Positions 5,553 through 10,991 of a stretch of DNA of 10,991 nucleotides are shown piece by piece. Below the pieces are notes generated by a model. The model was not told where the DNA came from, did not search any database, and saw nothing but the letters and a program-made list of their open reading frames with translations. Position numbers and translations under genes: made by a program. Source of the stretch: Mailhella sp. (GTDB lineage: Bacteria > Desulfobacterota > Desulfovibrionia > Desulfovibrionales > Desulfovibrionaceae); the NCBI GenBank assembly GCA_024404335.1, contig JAKSQA010000017.1, positions 1 to 10,991 on the forward strand. The letters run 5' to 3'. Within the stretch, counting starts at the first letter, position 1, and each line of letters opens with the position of its first letter.

Positions 5553-8372
5553 TCACTTCCTCGGCTTGCCGAAGCGGTGCACCTGGCGGCCTTCGGTCTC
5601 CAGGTCGATCTTGAAGATGTCATCGGCCTCTTCCCTGCGGCCGGTGTGCCCGCGCCTGTCGGCGAAGCGGTCGTCACCGCGGCCGAAGGGCCTGCGGCGG
5701 TCGCCGAAGCCGCCGTCCTTATGGAAGGGGCGCCTGCCGGCATCCTCTCCGTCGCGGCCGCGGCGTTCGAAGCGGGGCTTGTCGGACTGGAATCCGCGGC
5801 CCTCGTCGTCGCGGCGGGGCTTGAAGCCGTGGGGGCGTTCGTCTCTGCCTTCGCCGTCCCTGTCGGAACGGAATCCGCGGCGTTCGCCGAAGGGGCGTCC
5901 GCCGCGTTCGGCCTCTTCTCCGCCCCAGGCGTCGGAGGCATAGCGGTTCCTGCGCTCGGCATCGTCGTCACGGCGGGGCCTGAAGCCATGGGGGCGTTCG
6001 GGGCGGCCTTCTCCGCGGCGCTCGAAGCGGGGCTTTCCGGAGCGGAAGTCCTGCCCGTCCTCATCGCGGCGGGGACGGAAGCCCCTGCGGTCGGCAAACG
6101 CGTGGCGTCCGCGTCCTTCGCGGCCGCCCTCGCGGCGGTCGTTCCTGTCATCGTCTCTGCGGCGGAAAGGACGGCGTCCTTCGTCATCGTTCCTGTATTC
6201 CAAGTCTATCTCCAGTCGGCCGACGTGCACGCCGGCAAGTTTAACGGTCACTCTCTGTCCGAGGCGGAAGGATTCGCCGGTATGCGTGCCGCGCAGCTCC
6301 TGCCTTTCCTCGTCATAAACATAGAAATCGCGGCCCAGGCTCTCCACCCTGACCATGCCCTCCACGGGCATTCCGTCGAGCTCCACGAAGAACCCGTAGC
6401 TCATCACGCCGCTGACCACGCCGCCGAAGATGTCGCCCGTGCGGCCCTGCAGCAGCAGGCAGCCCATGCGGCGGCCTATCTCCCTTTCGGCGTCGGTGGC
6501 GGTGCGCTCGTGCTCGTTGCAGCGGTCGGCCGTCTCCAGCAGCCTGTGGCCCGCCGGAAGCGCGCCTCCGGTCTCGAGGCCGAGTACATAGCGCAGGGCG
6601 CGATGATTCACAAGGTCTGCGTAGCGCCGGATGGGGGATGTGAAGTGGCAGTAGCACGCCGAGCCCAGGCCGAAGTGCCCGTCCTCCTCGGGGGAATAGC
6701 GGGCCTGCATCATCGAGCGGAGCGTGAGCCTGTTGACGACGAATTCCTGGTCGGTTCCGGCCGCGGCGTCGAGCACATGGGCTATCCAGTTCGGCACGGC
6801 GGTCTTCGCGGCGTGCGGAAGGGGGAGCTCCGCGTCGGTGGAGCGGAGAGAGCGGTAGAGGTCCTCGAGCCTGTCGGCTCCCGGCGCTGGATGCACGCGG
6901 TAGAGGAACGGCGCATCGTGCTTTGTGAGGAATTCGGCCACGGCCTCGTTCGCACGCACCATGAACGCCTCGATGAGCCGGTGGCTGAAGAGGCGCTCGC
7001 GGTTGCGGATGCCCGTGACGCGTGAGACACCGTTGATGCGTATGCCGTCCACCAGGAACTCGGCCTCGGGCAGGTCGAAGTCCAGGCCGCCCTGCCTGCG
7101 CCTGCGCTCGATGAGCACGTCGGCGAGGTCGGCGGCGTCCTCCAGCATGGCGCGCACGCCGGGGGCGCGCTCGTCGATGGCGCGTGCCGCATCGCCCTCG
7201 GGGTCGACCAGCGCGGACTGCACCTCCGTATAGGTGAGGCGGGCCTTCGAGACCATGACGCCGTTGGAGAACCGCACGCTGACGAAATTGCCGCCGGCGT
7301 CAAGGCGCATGTCGGCTGCCATGCAGCGGCGCTCCTCATTGGGGCGGAGGCTGCATACGCCGTTGCACAGCACTTCGGGGAGCATGGGCTCCACGGAGGT
7401 GGGGAAGTAGTACGAGTTGCCGCGTTCGAAGGCCTCCCTGTCGAGGTTCGTCCTCGGCCTGACATAGTGCGAGACGTCGGCTATGGCGACGAGCAGCCGC
7501 CATCCGTCGCCGTCGCGGGAGGCGCATACGGCGTCGTCGAAGTCGCGGGCGTCGTCGCCGTCGATGGTGACGAGCATCTCGCCGCGCAGGTCGGCCAGGC
7601 CTTCCTCGTCGAGCGCGGGTGATGCCGCGGCCTCCTCGGCCTCGGCGAGCACGTTGTCGGGGAACTCCATGGGGATGGAGTTGTTGAGCTTCGTGAGCCG
7701 CTCCTGGACGAAGGCGTCGTTTTCCTGGCCGAGGCTGGAAAGCGCGGTGCCTGCGTAGAGGGGGCGGCGGCCTCCGTCATCGGTCTTGCCGCCTACGCTG
7801 ATGCGCAGCAGCTCGGATTCCTCGGGTCTCTTCTCCAGCGCGGAGGCGTCGGCCGCGATGTCGAAGCCGAGGCGTGGGTCGCACGGGCGGCAGAGGAAGA
7901 CGCCTTCCCCGTCGGCAGGGCGCAGGACGCGGGCGACGATCTCCGTCTGCCCGCGTTCGATGACGGAGAGTATGCGCCCCTCCGGCCCCTTGGAGGAGCC
8001 GCGCTTCGCGGGCATGAGCATGACGCTGACGATGTCGCCGTTCCAGGCGTCGCCGATGTGCTCGGCGGCGATGTAGATGTCGCTTCCGCTGCGGGGGGCC
8101 TCGCCTTCGGGGATGACGAATGCGGCGCCGGAGCGCTGCACGGCAAGGCGGCCCGTGCGGGTCTTCATGGAAGAGGCCGTGGCCCAGCCGCCGCCCTGGA
8201 GGCGCACGAGGACGCCGTTGGCGGCAAGGTCGCCCAGGCAGATGAGGACGTCCTTCTTTATTTTGCGGGAGAATCCGGTGATGCGGAGTATGTCGTCGAG
8301 GCGGAGGGGGCGCCCGGCGTTTTCAAGGGTTTCGATGAGAAGCTGTTCGTCGAGATTGTCTTTCTTTTTCAT
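5553..8372 (-). CDS. rnr: Ribonuclease R (3'-5' exoribonuclease) with long Arg-rich tail
   Basis: A 939-residue RNase II/R family enzyme that degrades structured RNA processively in the cytoplasm. Domains: N-terminal winged helix (about 8-65), two cold-shock RNA-binding domains (about 70-240), the RNB catalytic domain with the metal-binding Asp cluster DGDDARDFDDA at 271-281, and the conserved HFTSPIRRYADLVNHR at 576-591, then an S1 domain at about 645-725. From about 727 to the end runs a low-complexity tail rich in Arg, Asp, Gly and Phe with repeated modules. It is longer than the 813 residues of the E. coli enzyme, almost wholly because of this tail. The start at 8372 overlaps the lpxK stop (ATGA) with no strong ribosome site, so coupling to lpxK is likely; homology begins at this MKKK. 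Upstream in-frame codons overlap lpxK and are rejected. Confidence 0.95.
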   Translation of the reverse strand: MKKKDNLDEQLLIETLENAGRPLRLDDILRITGFSRKIKKDVLICLGDLAANGVLVRLQGGGWATASSMKTRTGRLAVQRSGAAFVIPEGEAPRSGSDIYIAAEHIGDAWNGDIVSVMLMPAKRGSSKGPEGRILSVIERGQTEIVARVLRPADGEGVFLCRPCDPRLGFDIAADASALEKRPEESELLRISVGGKTDDGGRRPLYAGTALSSLGQENDAFVQERLTKLNNSIPMEFPDNVLAEAEEAAASPALDEEGLADLRGEMLVTIDGDDARDFDDAVCASRDGDGWRLLVAIADVSHYVRPRTNLDREAFERGNSYYFPTSVEPMLPEVLCNGVCSLRPNEERRCMAADMRLDAGGNFVSVRFSNGVMVSKARLTYTEVQSALVDPEGDAARAIDERAPGVRAMLEDAADLADVLIERRRRQGGLDFDLPEAEFLVDGIRINGVSRVTGIRNRERLFSHRLIEAFMVRANEAVAEFLTKHDAPFLYRVHPAPGADRLEDLYRSLRSTDAELPLPHAAKTAVPNWIAHVLDAAAGTDQEFVVNRLTLRSMMQARYSPEEDGHFGLGSACYCHFTSPIRRYADLVNHRALRYVLGLETGGALPAGHRLLETADRCNEHERTATDAEREIGRRMGCLLLQGRTGDIFGGVVSGVMSYGFFVELDGMPVEGMVRVESLGRDFYVYDEERQELRGTHTGESFRLGQRVTVKLAGVHVGRLEIDLEYRNDDEGRRPFRRRDDDRNDRREGGREGRGRHAFADRRGFRPRRDEDGQDFRSGKPRFERRGEGRPERPHGFRPRRDDDAERRNRYASDAWGGEEAERGGRPFGERRGFRSDRDGEGRDERPHGFKPRRDDEGRGFQSDKPRFERRGRDGEDAGRRPFHKDGGFGDRRRPFGRGDDRFADRRGHTGRREEADDIFKIDLETEGRQVHRFGKPRK
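5757..6083 (-). repeat. Internal repeats in the RNase R tail
   Basis: A 24-residue segment is present twice, at residues 764-787 (6012-6083) and 849-872 (5757-5828), with about 17 identical positions, ending in KPRFERRG. A second module, ERPHGF[RK]PRRDD, occurs at 792-803 and 845-856. At DNA level 5803-5841 and 5962-6000 match in 36 of 39 bases. The pattern implies duplication of short coding blocks within the tail. Confidence 0.75.
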
Positions 8373-9487
8373 GTATGCGCAGGGATATGGGCCTGCTGCC
8401 ATTCGCTCCACCATGTGTCGAATGATGGAGAAGGTGTTGTATCTTTGTCTGCTGTGCCCGCTATCTGCTCTGCGGACAGCGATGCGTGGAATTCCGCCCT
8501 GACGGAAAGGCTCCAGCAGGGGGCGGAGAGCCTGAGCTCGGCGAGCTTCACCGCATCCTTCGCCGTGCATACGAGGGGAAGGCCGAGATGCTCGAGGCGT
8601 GCCTTCTCACCCGTGTAGTCGTGATGGTCGGGGAGGTCGAGGCGGGCGGAGGGCTCCCTCCCGAGGAAGGCCGACGCCGTGCGGATGGCCTGCCCGGGGG
8701 CGCCTATGCCGCTGACGAAGGCGTATCCGCCTTCCGGTCCCGGCAGGCTCCGGGCTGCGTCGGATACGGGGGCAAGGCCGCAGGCCGCCATGCGGAAGGC
8801 GAAGACCGGGCGGGGGAAGGCGGCGAGGCGTTTTTTCAGTGACGGTACGAGTGCCGGCCAGTCTTCGGGCTCGGCCTTGATGAGGAAGGCCCCTGCGTCG
8901 CGGAGGGAGCGTTCCGGTTCGCGCCAGGATCCGCGGGGGATGACTCTGTTCCAGTTGGAGGGATTGCGCCCCGGGGCATCGTGGAGCACGTCCTCGATGT
9001 CCAGCAGCACGAGGTCGAGGTCGCGCCTGACGGCGACATGCTGGAATCCGTCGTCAAGGATGTAGAAATCGGGGAGCCCGCCGGCAAGGGAGAGGCCGCC
9101 CCGCAGGCGTACCGGATCGACGACGACGTCGGCCTCCGGGTGGCTGCGCTTGAGCATGAGGGGCTCGTCGCCGCATTCTCCGGGAGGGGAGGATGCCTGC
9201 ACGGGATACGGCAGATGCGGGGGATGCGCCCCGTAGCCCCGGGTGAGCACGGCGGCGCGGAGCCCCTGCTGCGCGGCGCGGGTGAGCAGGAAGTCGGTGA
9301 CGGGCGTCTTGCCCGTGCCCCCCCATGAGATGTTGCCTACGGCCACGCAGGGCTTGGGCAGGGAAGCGCTTTTGAGGGTGCCGTGATGCGTCAGCGCCCT
9401 TTTGGCGTACGCAAGGGAGCCGTAGGCCAGCGAAAGCGGGCCGAGGATCGGGGAGAGGATCGTCTGCAGGGGGTGGAGTCTGGCCAT
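8369..9487 (-). CDS. lpxK: Tetraacyldisaccharide 4'-kinase
   Basis: A 372-residue inner-membrane-associated kinase that phosphorylates the 4' position of the tetraacyldisaccharide-1-phosphate precursor in lipid A (Raetz pathway) synthesis. An N-terminal hydrophobic/amphipathic segment (about 8-30) is followed by the P-loop GNISWGGTGKTP at 51-62, GDEPLML at 106-112, the LDDGFQH motif at 144-150, and IPRGSWREP at 183-191, the local version of the family LPxGxxREP motif. Length and motif order fit LpxK, so the product should be active. The ATG at 9487 lacks a strong ribosome site and sits just after a small GTAC hairpin. The gene overlaps rnr by 4 nt (ATGA). Other lipid A genes and msbA, often adjacent, are not in this window. 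Confidence 0.95.
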   Translation of the reverse strand: MARLHPLQTILSPILGPLSLAYGSLAYAKRALTHHGTLKSASLPKPCVAVGNISWGGTGKTPVTDFLLTRAAQQGLRAAVLTRGYGAHPPHLPYPVQASSPPGECGDEPLMLKRSHPEADVVVDPVRLRGGLSLAGGLPDFYILDDGFQHVAVRRDLDLVLLDIEDVLHDAPGRNPSNWNRVIPRGSWREPERSLRDAGAFLIKAEPEDWPALVPSLKKRLAAFPRPVFAFRMAACGLAPVSDAARSLPGPEGGYAFVSGIGAPGQAIRTASAFLGREPSARLDLPDHHDYTGEKARLEHLGLPLVCTAKDAVKLAELRLSAPCWSLSVRAEFHASLSAEQIAGTADKDTTPSPSFDTWWSEWQQAHIPAHT

Positions 9488-9508
9488 GCGCTTCGTACCC
9501 CCGGTACG
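9488..9508 (-). promoter_or_regulatory. Small hairpin in front of the lpxK start
   Basis: CGTACC (9494-9499) pairs with GGTACG (9503-9508) around three C residues. On the minus strand the stem-loop ends 6 nt before the lpxK ATG and contains the only G-rich stretch near the start, so it may limit translation initiation. Inference from position only. Confidence 0.3.
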
Positions 9509-9510
9509 GG

Positions 9511-9535
9511 AAAAGGCCGTACTGCGCGTACGGCC
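9511..9535 (-). terminator. Rho-independent terminator, second of a tandem pair
   Basis: GGCCGTAC (9515-9522) pairs with GTACGGCC (9528-9535) around a 5-nt loop, and the minus strand continues TTTTCCC. The perfect 8-bp stem with a short U-tract lies between the BAX-inhibitor gene and lpxK. Confidence 0.7.
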
Positions 9536-9546
9536 GGAAGAAGGAA

Positions 9547-9565
9547 GGAGGGGCGGAGCCCCTCC
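9547..9565 (-). terminator. Hairpin terminator, first of a tandem pair after the BAX-inhibitor gene
   Basis: GGAGGGGC (9547-9554) pairs with GCCCCTCC (9558-9565) around a 3-nt loop, starting 8 nt after the stop codon. The following minus-strand sequence TTCCTTCTTCC is pyrimidine-rich but not a pure U-tract. With the hairpin at 9511-9535 it should strongly reduce readthrough into lpxK. Confidence 0.6.
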
Positions 9566-9573
9566 CGGATATG

Positions 9574-10278
9574 TTAGTCGTTGCGGCCGCCGAAGAGGCG
9601 GAGCAGGAAGATGAACATGTTGATGAAGTCAAGGTAGAGCGTCAGCGCGCCGAGGAGGGCGCCGCGGCGCATGGCCAGGGAGTCGTCCACAGGGGCGGAC
9701 ATGCCCATGCCGCGGAGCTTCTGGGTGTCGAAGGCGGTGAGGCCGGTGAAGATGACCACGCCGAGGACACTGATGGTGAGGTCGACGGCGGAGTTGCCGA
9801 TGAACATGTTCACGATCATGGCGAGGATGATGCCCCACAGGCCCATGGAGAGGAAGCTGCCCATGCCGGAGAGGTCGCGCTTGGTTATCATGCCGAAGAC
9901 GCTCATGCCGCCGAACATGCCGGCGGTGACGATGAAGGCCTGGGCGACGGAGGCGCCGGTGTAGGCAAGCAGGAGGGGGCTGAGGAAGATGCCGTTGAGG
10001 GCCGAGTAGAGAAGGAAGAGGCCCGTGGCGGCGCCGGCGGAGAGGGTGTGCATGCGGGCGGAGATGAACATCACGAGCCCGAGGATGGCCACCATGAGGA
10101 TGATGGGGGCGAAGGTTCCGGAGAAGAAGATCTGGAGCAGGGCGGGGCTGGAGGCCGCGAAGACGGCGGCGCCGGCGGTGATGCCGAGGGCGGCGGTCAT
10201 CCACAGGTAGACCTGCTGCATGTAGACGGCGACGCTGGTGCGTGCGTAGCTGCGGCTGCTGGTGCTGGAAATGTTCAT
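9574..10278 (-). CDS. BAX inhibitor-1 / YccA family membrane protein
   Basis: A 234-residue integral membrane protein of the Bax inhibitor-1 (UPF0005, TMBIM) family, like YbhL and YccA. About seven hydrophobic helices are visible, starting near 25-42, 55-73, 80-98, 108-128, 143-162, 167-182 and 207-228. The family signature FTGLTAFDTQKLR at 177-189 and the final helix with D217 supply the two conserved acidic residues (D184, D217) corresponding to the di-aspartyl pH sensor of the bacterial homologue BsYetJ. Bacterial members are implicated in pH-dependent calcium leak or in modulation of the FtsH protease (YccA); which applies here cannot be told. The start at 10278 is fixed by GGAGG 4 nt upstream; the open frame to 10428 would run into the divergent tRNA promoter. 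It appears to be monocistronic, with its own promoter and terminators. Confidence 0.92.
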   Translation of the reverse strand: MNISSTSSRSYARTSVAVYMQQVYLWMTAALGITAGAAVFAASSPALLQIFFSGTFAPIILMVAILGLVMFISARMHTLSAGAATGLFLLYSALNGIFLSPLLLAYTGASVAQAFIVTAGMFGGMSVFGMITKRDLSGMGSFLSMGLWGIILAMIVNMFIGNSAVDLTISVLGVVIFTGLTAFDTQKLRGMGMSAPVDDSLAMRRGALLGALTLYLDFINMFIFLLRLFGGRND

Positions 10279-10282
10279 GAGT

Positions 10283-10287
10283 CCTCC
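10283..10287 (-). promoter_or_regulatory. Ribosome binding site fixing the BAX-inhibitor start
   Basis: GGAGG on the minus strand, 4 nt before the ATG at 10278. The upstream in-frame ATG at 10428 has no such site and lies beyond the predicted promoter. Confidence 0.8.
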
Positions 10288-10323
10288 GTATGAGGTTGGA
10301 ATCGGTTGCTTGAATCTGTTATG

Positions 10324-10352
10324 ACTATAAGCGGGGAATGACGCGAGCGCAA
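10324..10352 (-). promoter_or_regulatory. Sigma-70 promoter of the BAX-inhibitor gene
   Basis: On the minus strand TTGCGC (10347-10352) and TATAGT (10324-10329) are separated by 17 nt. The -10 box matches 5 of 6 consensus bases, the -35 box 3 of 6. The expected start of transcription is near 10317, giving a leader of about 40 nt. Confidence 0.6.
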
Positions 10353-10392
10353 GAGGCGCCGCCATGGAGAATGTTTGCGTAATCTTGCAGTC

Positions 10393-10421
10393 TTGACGCA
10401 GGGCATGCGTTGACGTATCTT
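10393..10421 (+). promoter_or_regulatory. Sigma-70 promoter of the tRNA-Sec gene
   Basis: TTGACG (10393-10398, 5 of 6 consensus) and TATCTT (10416-10421, 4 of 6) are 17 nt apart, and the -10 box ends 7 nt before the tRNA 5' end. Transcription would therefore begin at or within a base or two of the mature 5' terminus, leaving almost no leader for RNase P. The promoter is divergent from that of the BAX-inhibitor gene, with about 40 bp between the two -35 boxes. Confidence 0.7.
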
Positions 10422-10428
10422 CAAACAC

Positions 10429-10522
10429 GGAGTCGCCTCGTAACCGGTGTTGCGCCTGGTCTTCAAAACCAGTGGCAGGCTGAGAGGTCTGCGGTAGGTT
10501 CGACCCCTATGCGGCTCCGCCA
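10429..10522 (+). tRNA. selC: tRNA-Sec (anticodon UCA)
   Basis: A complete 94-nt selenocysteine tRNA that reads in-frame UGA with SelB. The acceptor stem has 8 bp (10429-10436 with 10511-10518, one G-U), the T stem 5 bp (10494-10498 with 10506-10510, loop TTCGACC), giving the bacterial 8+5 arrangement. The D stem has 6 bp with a 4-nt loop (10439-10444 with 10449-10454), the anticodon stem 5 bp with loop CTTCAAA (10461-10467, UCA at 10463-10465), and the variable arm a 6-bp stem (10475-10480 with 10487-10492). Discriminator G10519 and an encoded CCA follow. All features that set tRNA-Sec apart from tRNA-Ser or a suppressor are present. It implies that the organism makes selenoproteins; selA, selB and selD are not in this window. 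Confidence 0.97.
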
Positions 10523-10537
10523 TTCGACCTCCAATAT

Positions 10538-10579
10538 AGCCCCGATAAGTCCCATAAAGACTTGCGGGGCTTTGCTTTT
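10538..10579 (+). terminator. Rho-independent terminator of the tRNA-Sec gene
   Basis: AGCCCCG (10538-10544) pairs with CGGGGCT (10565-10571), and inside it AAGTC (10547-10551) pairs with GACTT (10559-10563). The plus strand continues TTTGCTTTT. The hairpin begins 15 nt after the tRNA CCA end. Confidence 0.85.
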
Positions 10580-10609
10580 ATCAAGTTTTCTTTGCCCTAC
10601 ACACTCCCA

Positions 10610-10639
10610 TTGATTCCCGCCTTTTCCCTATGCTATTCT
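10610..10639 (+). promoter_or_regulatory. Candidate promoter of the integrase fragment
   Basis: TTGATT (10610-10615) and TATTCT (10634-10639) are 18 nt apart, each matching 4 of 6 consensus bases. Transcription would start near 10646, at the edge of the GTAGGTCA repeats. Weak prediction, but position and spacing are reasonable. Confidence 0.35.
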
Positions 10640-10647
10640 CTTGCCGT

Positions 10648-10696
10648 GTAGGTCAAAATGTAGGTCAAGACTTTGGATGTTTAGAGTTTGACCTAC
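10648..10696 (+). repeat. GTAGGTCAA repeat cluster before the integrase fragment
   Basis: GTAGGTCAAA at 10648-10657 is followed 12 nt later by a direct copy GTAGGTCAAG (10660-10669), and an inverted copy TTTGACCTAC lies at 10687-10696. Three copies of a 9-10 nt motif in 49 bp, between the candidate promoter and the ATG of an integrase gene, look like binding sites for an integrase, excisionase or repressor. Confidence 0.6.
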
Positions 10697-10719
10697 AGGA
10701 AACGATAGCTGGCGATAGT

Positions 10720-10974
10720 ATGACGGTAAAAGAGCTTGAAAAGCTGGTGCAGCAGGCAGGCGGCAAGGGCAAGATCTTTCTGAATGACGGTTCCGGCCTG
10801 TACGTCAGATTCGTATCGGGTAATGCGTACTGGAGCTATGATTATGGAAATCCCCAGACCGGGAACGAAAGCTTGAATCGCCCGGCCAGTATCCCCAGAA
10901 CGGTTAGAGGGGCTTGCGACTGCAATCATCTGGGAGGAACCGTGACTGCCATGACCGTCAGAAACGAAATTTAG
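10720..10974 (+). pseudogene. N-terminal fragment of a tyrosine integrase (DUF4102-type arm domain), probably frameshifted
   Basis: From ATG 10720 the frame reads about 56 residues resembling the N-terminal arm-binding domain of P4/CTX-type tyrosine recombinases: LNDGSGLYVRF at 21-31, then YWSYDY about 7 residues later, matching the family pattern LxDGxGLYLxV...YWxYRY. After residues TGNE the expected basic K/R-L-x-x-G-x-YP segment is not in this frame but in another one (RKLESPGQYP near 10871-10900), so a frameshift near 10865-10873 is likely. The first frame stops at 10974 after 84 residues, without the catalytic domain (R-HxxR-Y). The frame is also open upstream to 10630, across the repeats, but those codons do not look like family sequence. 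Its place just past tRNA-Sec supports a selC-site integrase. Degeneration versus sequencing error cannot be decided here. Confidence 0.6.
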
Positions 10975-10991
10975 AATCGCCTGACGTGTAT

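Noticed and set aside
5310..7025. 571-codon plus-strand open frame opposite rnr
   Set aside because: Its Ala/Val/Gly low complexity simply mirrors the Arg/Asp-rich tail of RNase R; no domain and no ribosome site.
10429..10522. tRNA-Ser, tRNA-Leu or a UGA suppressor instead of tRNA-Sec
   Set aside because: Anticodon UCA with an 8-bp acceptor stem, 6-bp D stem and long variable arm is specific to selenocysteine tRNA.
1..10991. CRISPR array, toxin-antitoxin pair or defence system
   Set aside because: No regularly spaced repeats and no protein with such motifs; all complete genes belong to housekeeping families. Any accessory cargo would lie beyond the right edge.

Overview
The window is GC-rich chromosomal DNA from a Gram-negative anaerobe. 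The best guess is a member of the Desulfovibrionaceae or a relative (Desulfovibrio, Bilophila or Mailhella-like). The reasons are an lpxK gene (lipid A outer membrane), an NfnAB electron-bifurcating transhydrogenase pair, a selenocysteine tRNA, a short omega subunit of deltaproteobacterial type, and strong GC codon bias. The taxonomic call is inference from gene content; no marker gene such as 16S rRNA is present.

Layout. All eight complete protein genes lie on the minus strand, so transcription runs from right to left. Reading in that direction: (1) 10278-9574, a seven-helix BAX-inhibitor-1 family membrane protein with its own promoter and a clear Shine-Dalgarno site, followed by tandem hairpin terminators; (2) 9487-5553, lpxK and rnr overlapping by ATGA, where rnr encodes RNase R with a ~210-residue Arg/Asp/Gly/Phe-rich repetitive tail; (3) 5383-2854, rpoZ, dnaJ and a secreted D-alanyl-D-alanine carboxypeptidase, with a terminator-like hairpin at the dnaJ/carboxypeptidase junction and a canonical terminator at the end; (4) about 470 bp without a convincing gene (2338-2808), rich in hairpins at one end and AT-rich near 2462-2515; (5) 2337-74, nfnA and nfnB overlapping by TGATG, closed by a strong terminator.

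The right end is different. On the plus strand, divergent from the BAX-inhibitor gene, is a complete 94-nt tRNA-Sec (anticodon UCA, 8-bp acceptor stem, 6-bp D stem, long variable arm, encoded CCA) with its own promoter and terminator. About 200 bp past its 3' end is the N-terminal part of a tyrosine integrase of the DUF4102 (P4/CTX-like) arm-domain type, apparently frameshifted. This is the classic picture of a selC-type integration hotspot, with a decayed or invading island beginning at the right edge.

Functionally the window is mostly housekeeping: lipid A synthesis, RNA decay, transcription, protein folding, wall remodelling, and ferredoxin/NAD(P)H redox balancing. I found no CRISPR array, toxin-antitoxin pair or defence system. 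The points most worth a second look are the tRNA-Sec/integrase junction with its GTAGGTCAAA repeats, the duplicated low-complexity RNase R tail, and the structured non-coding block near 2630-2833.
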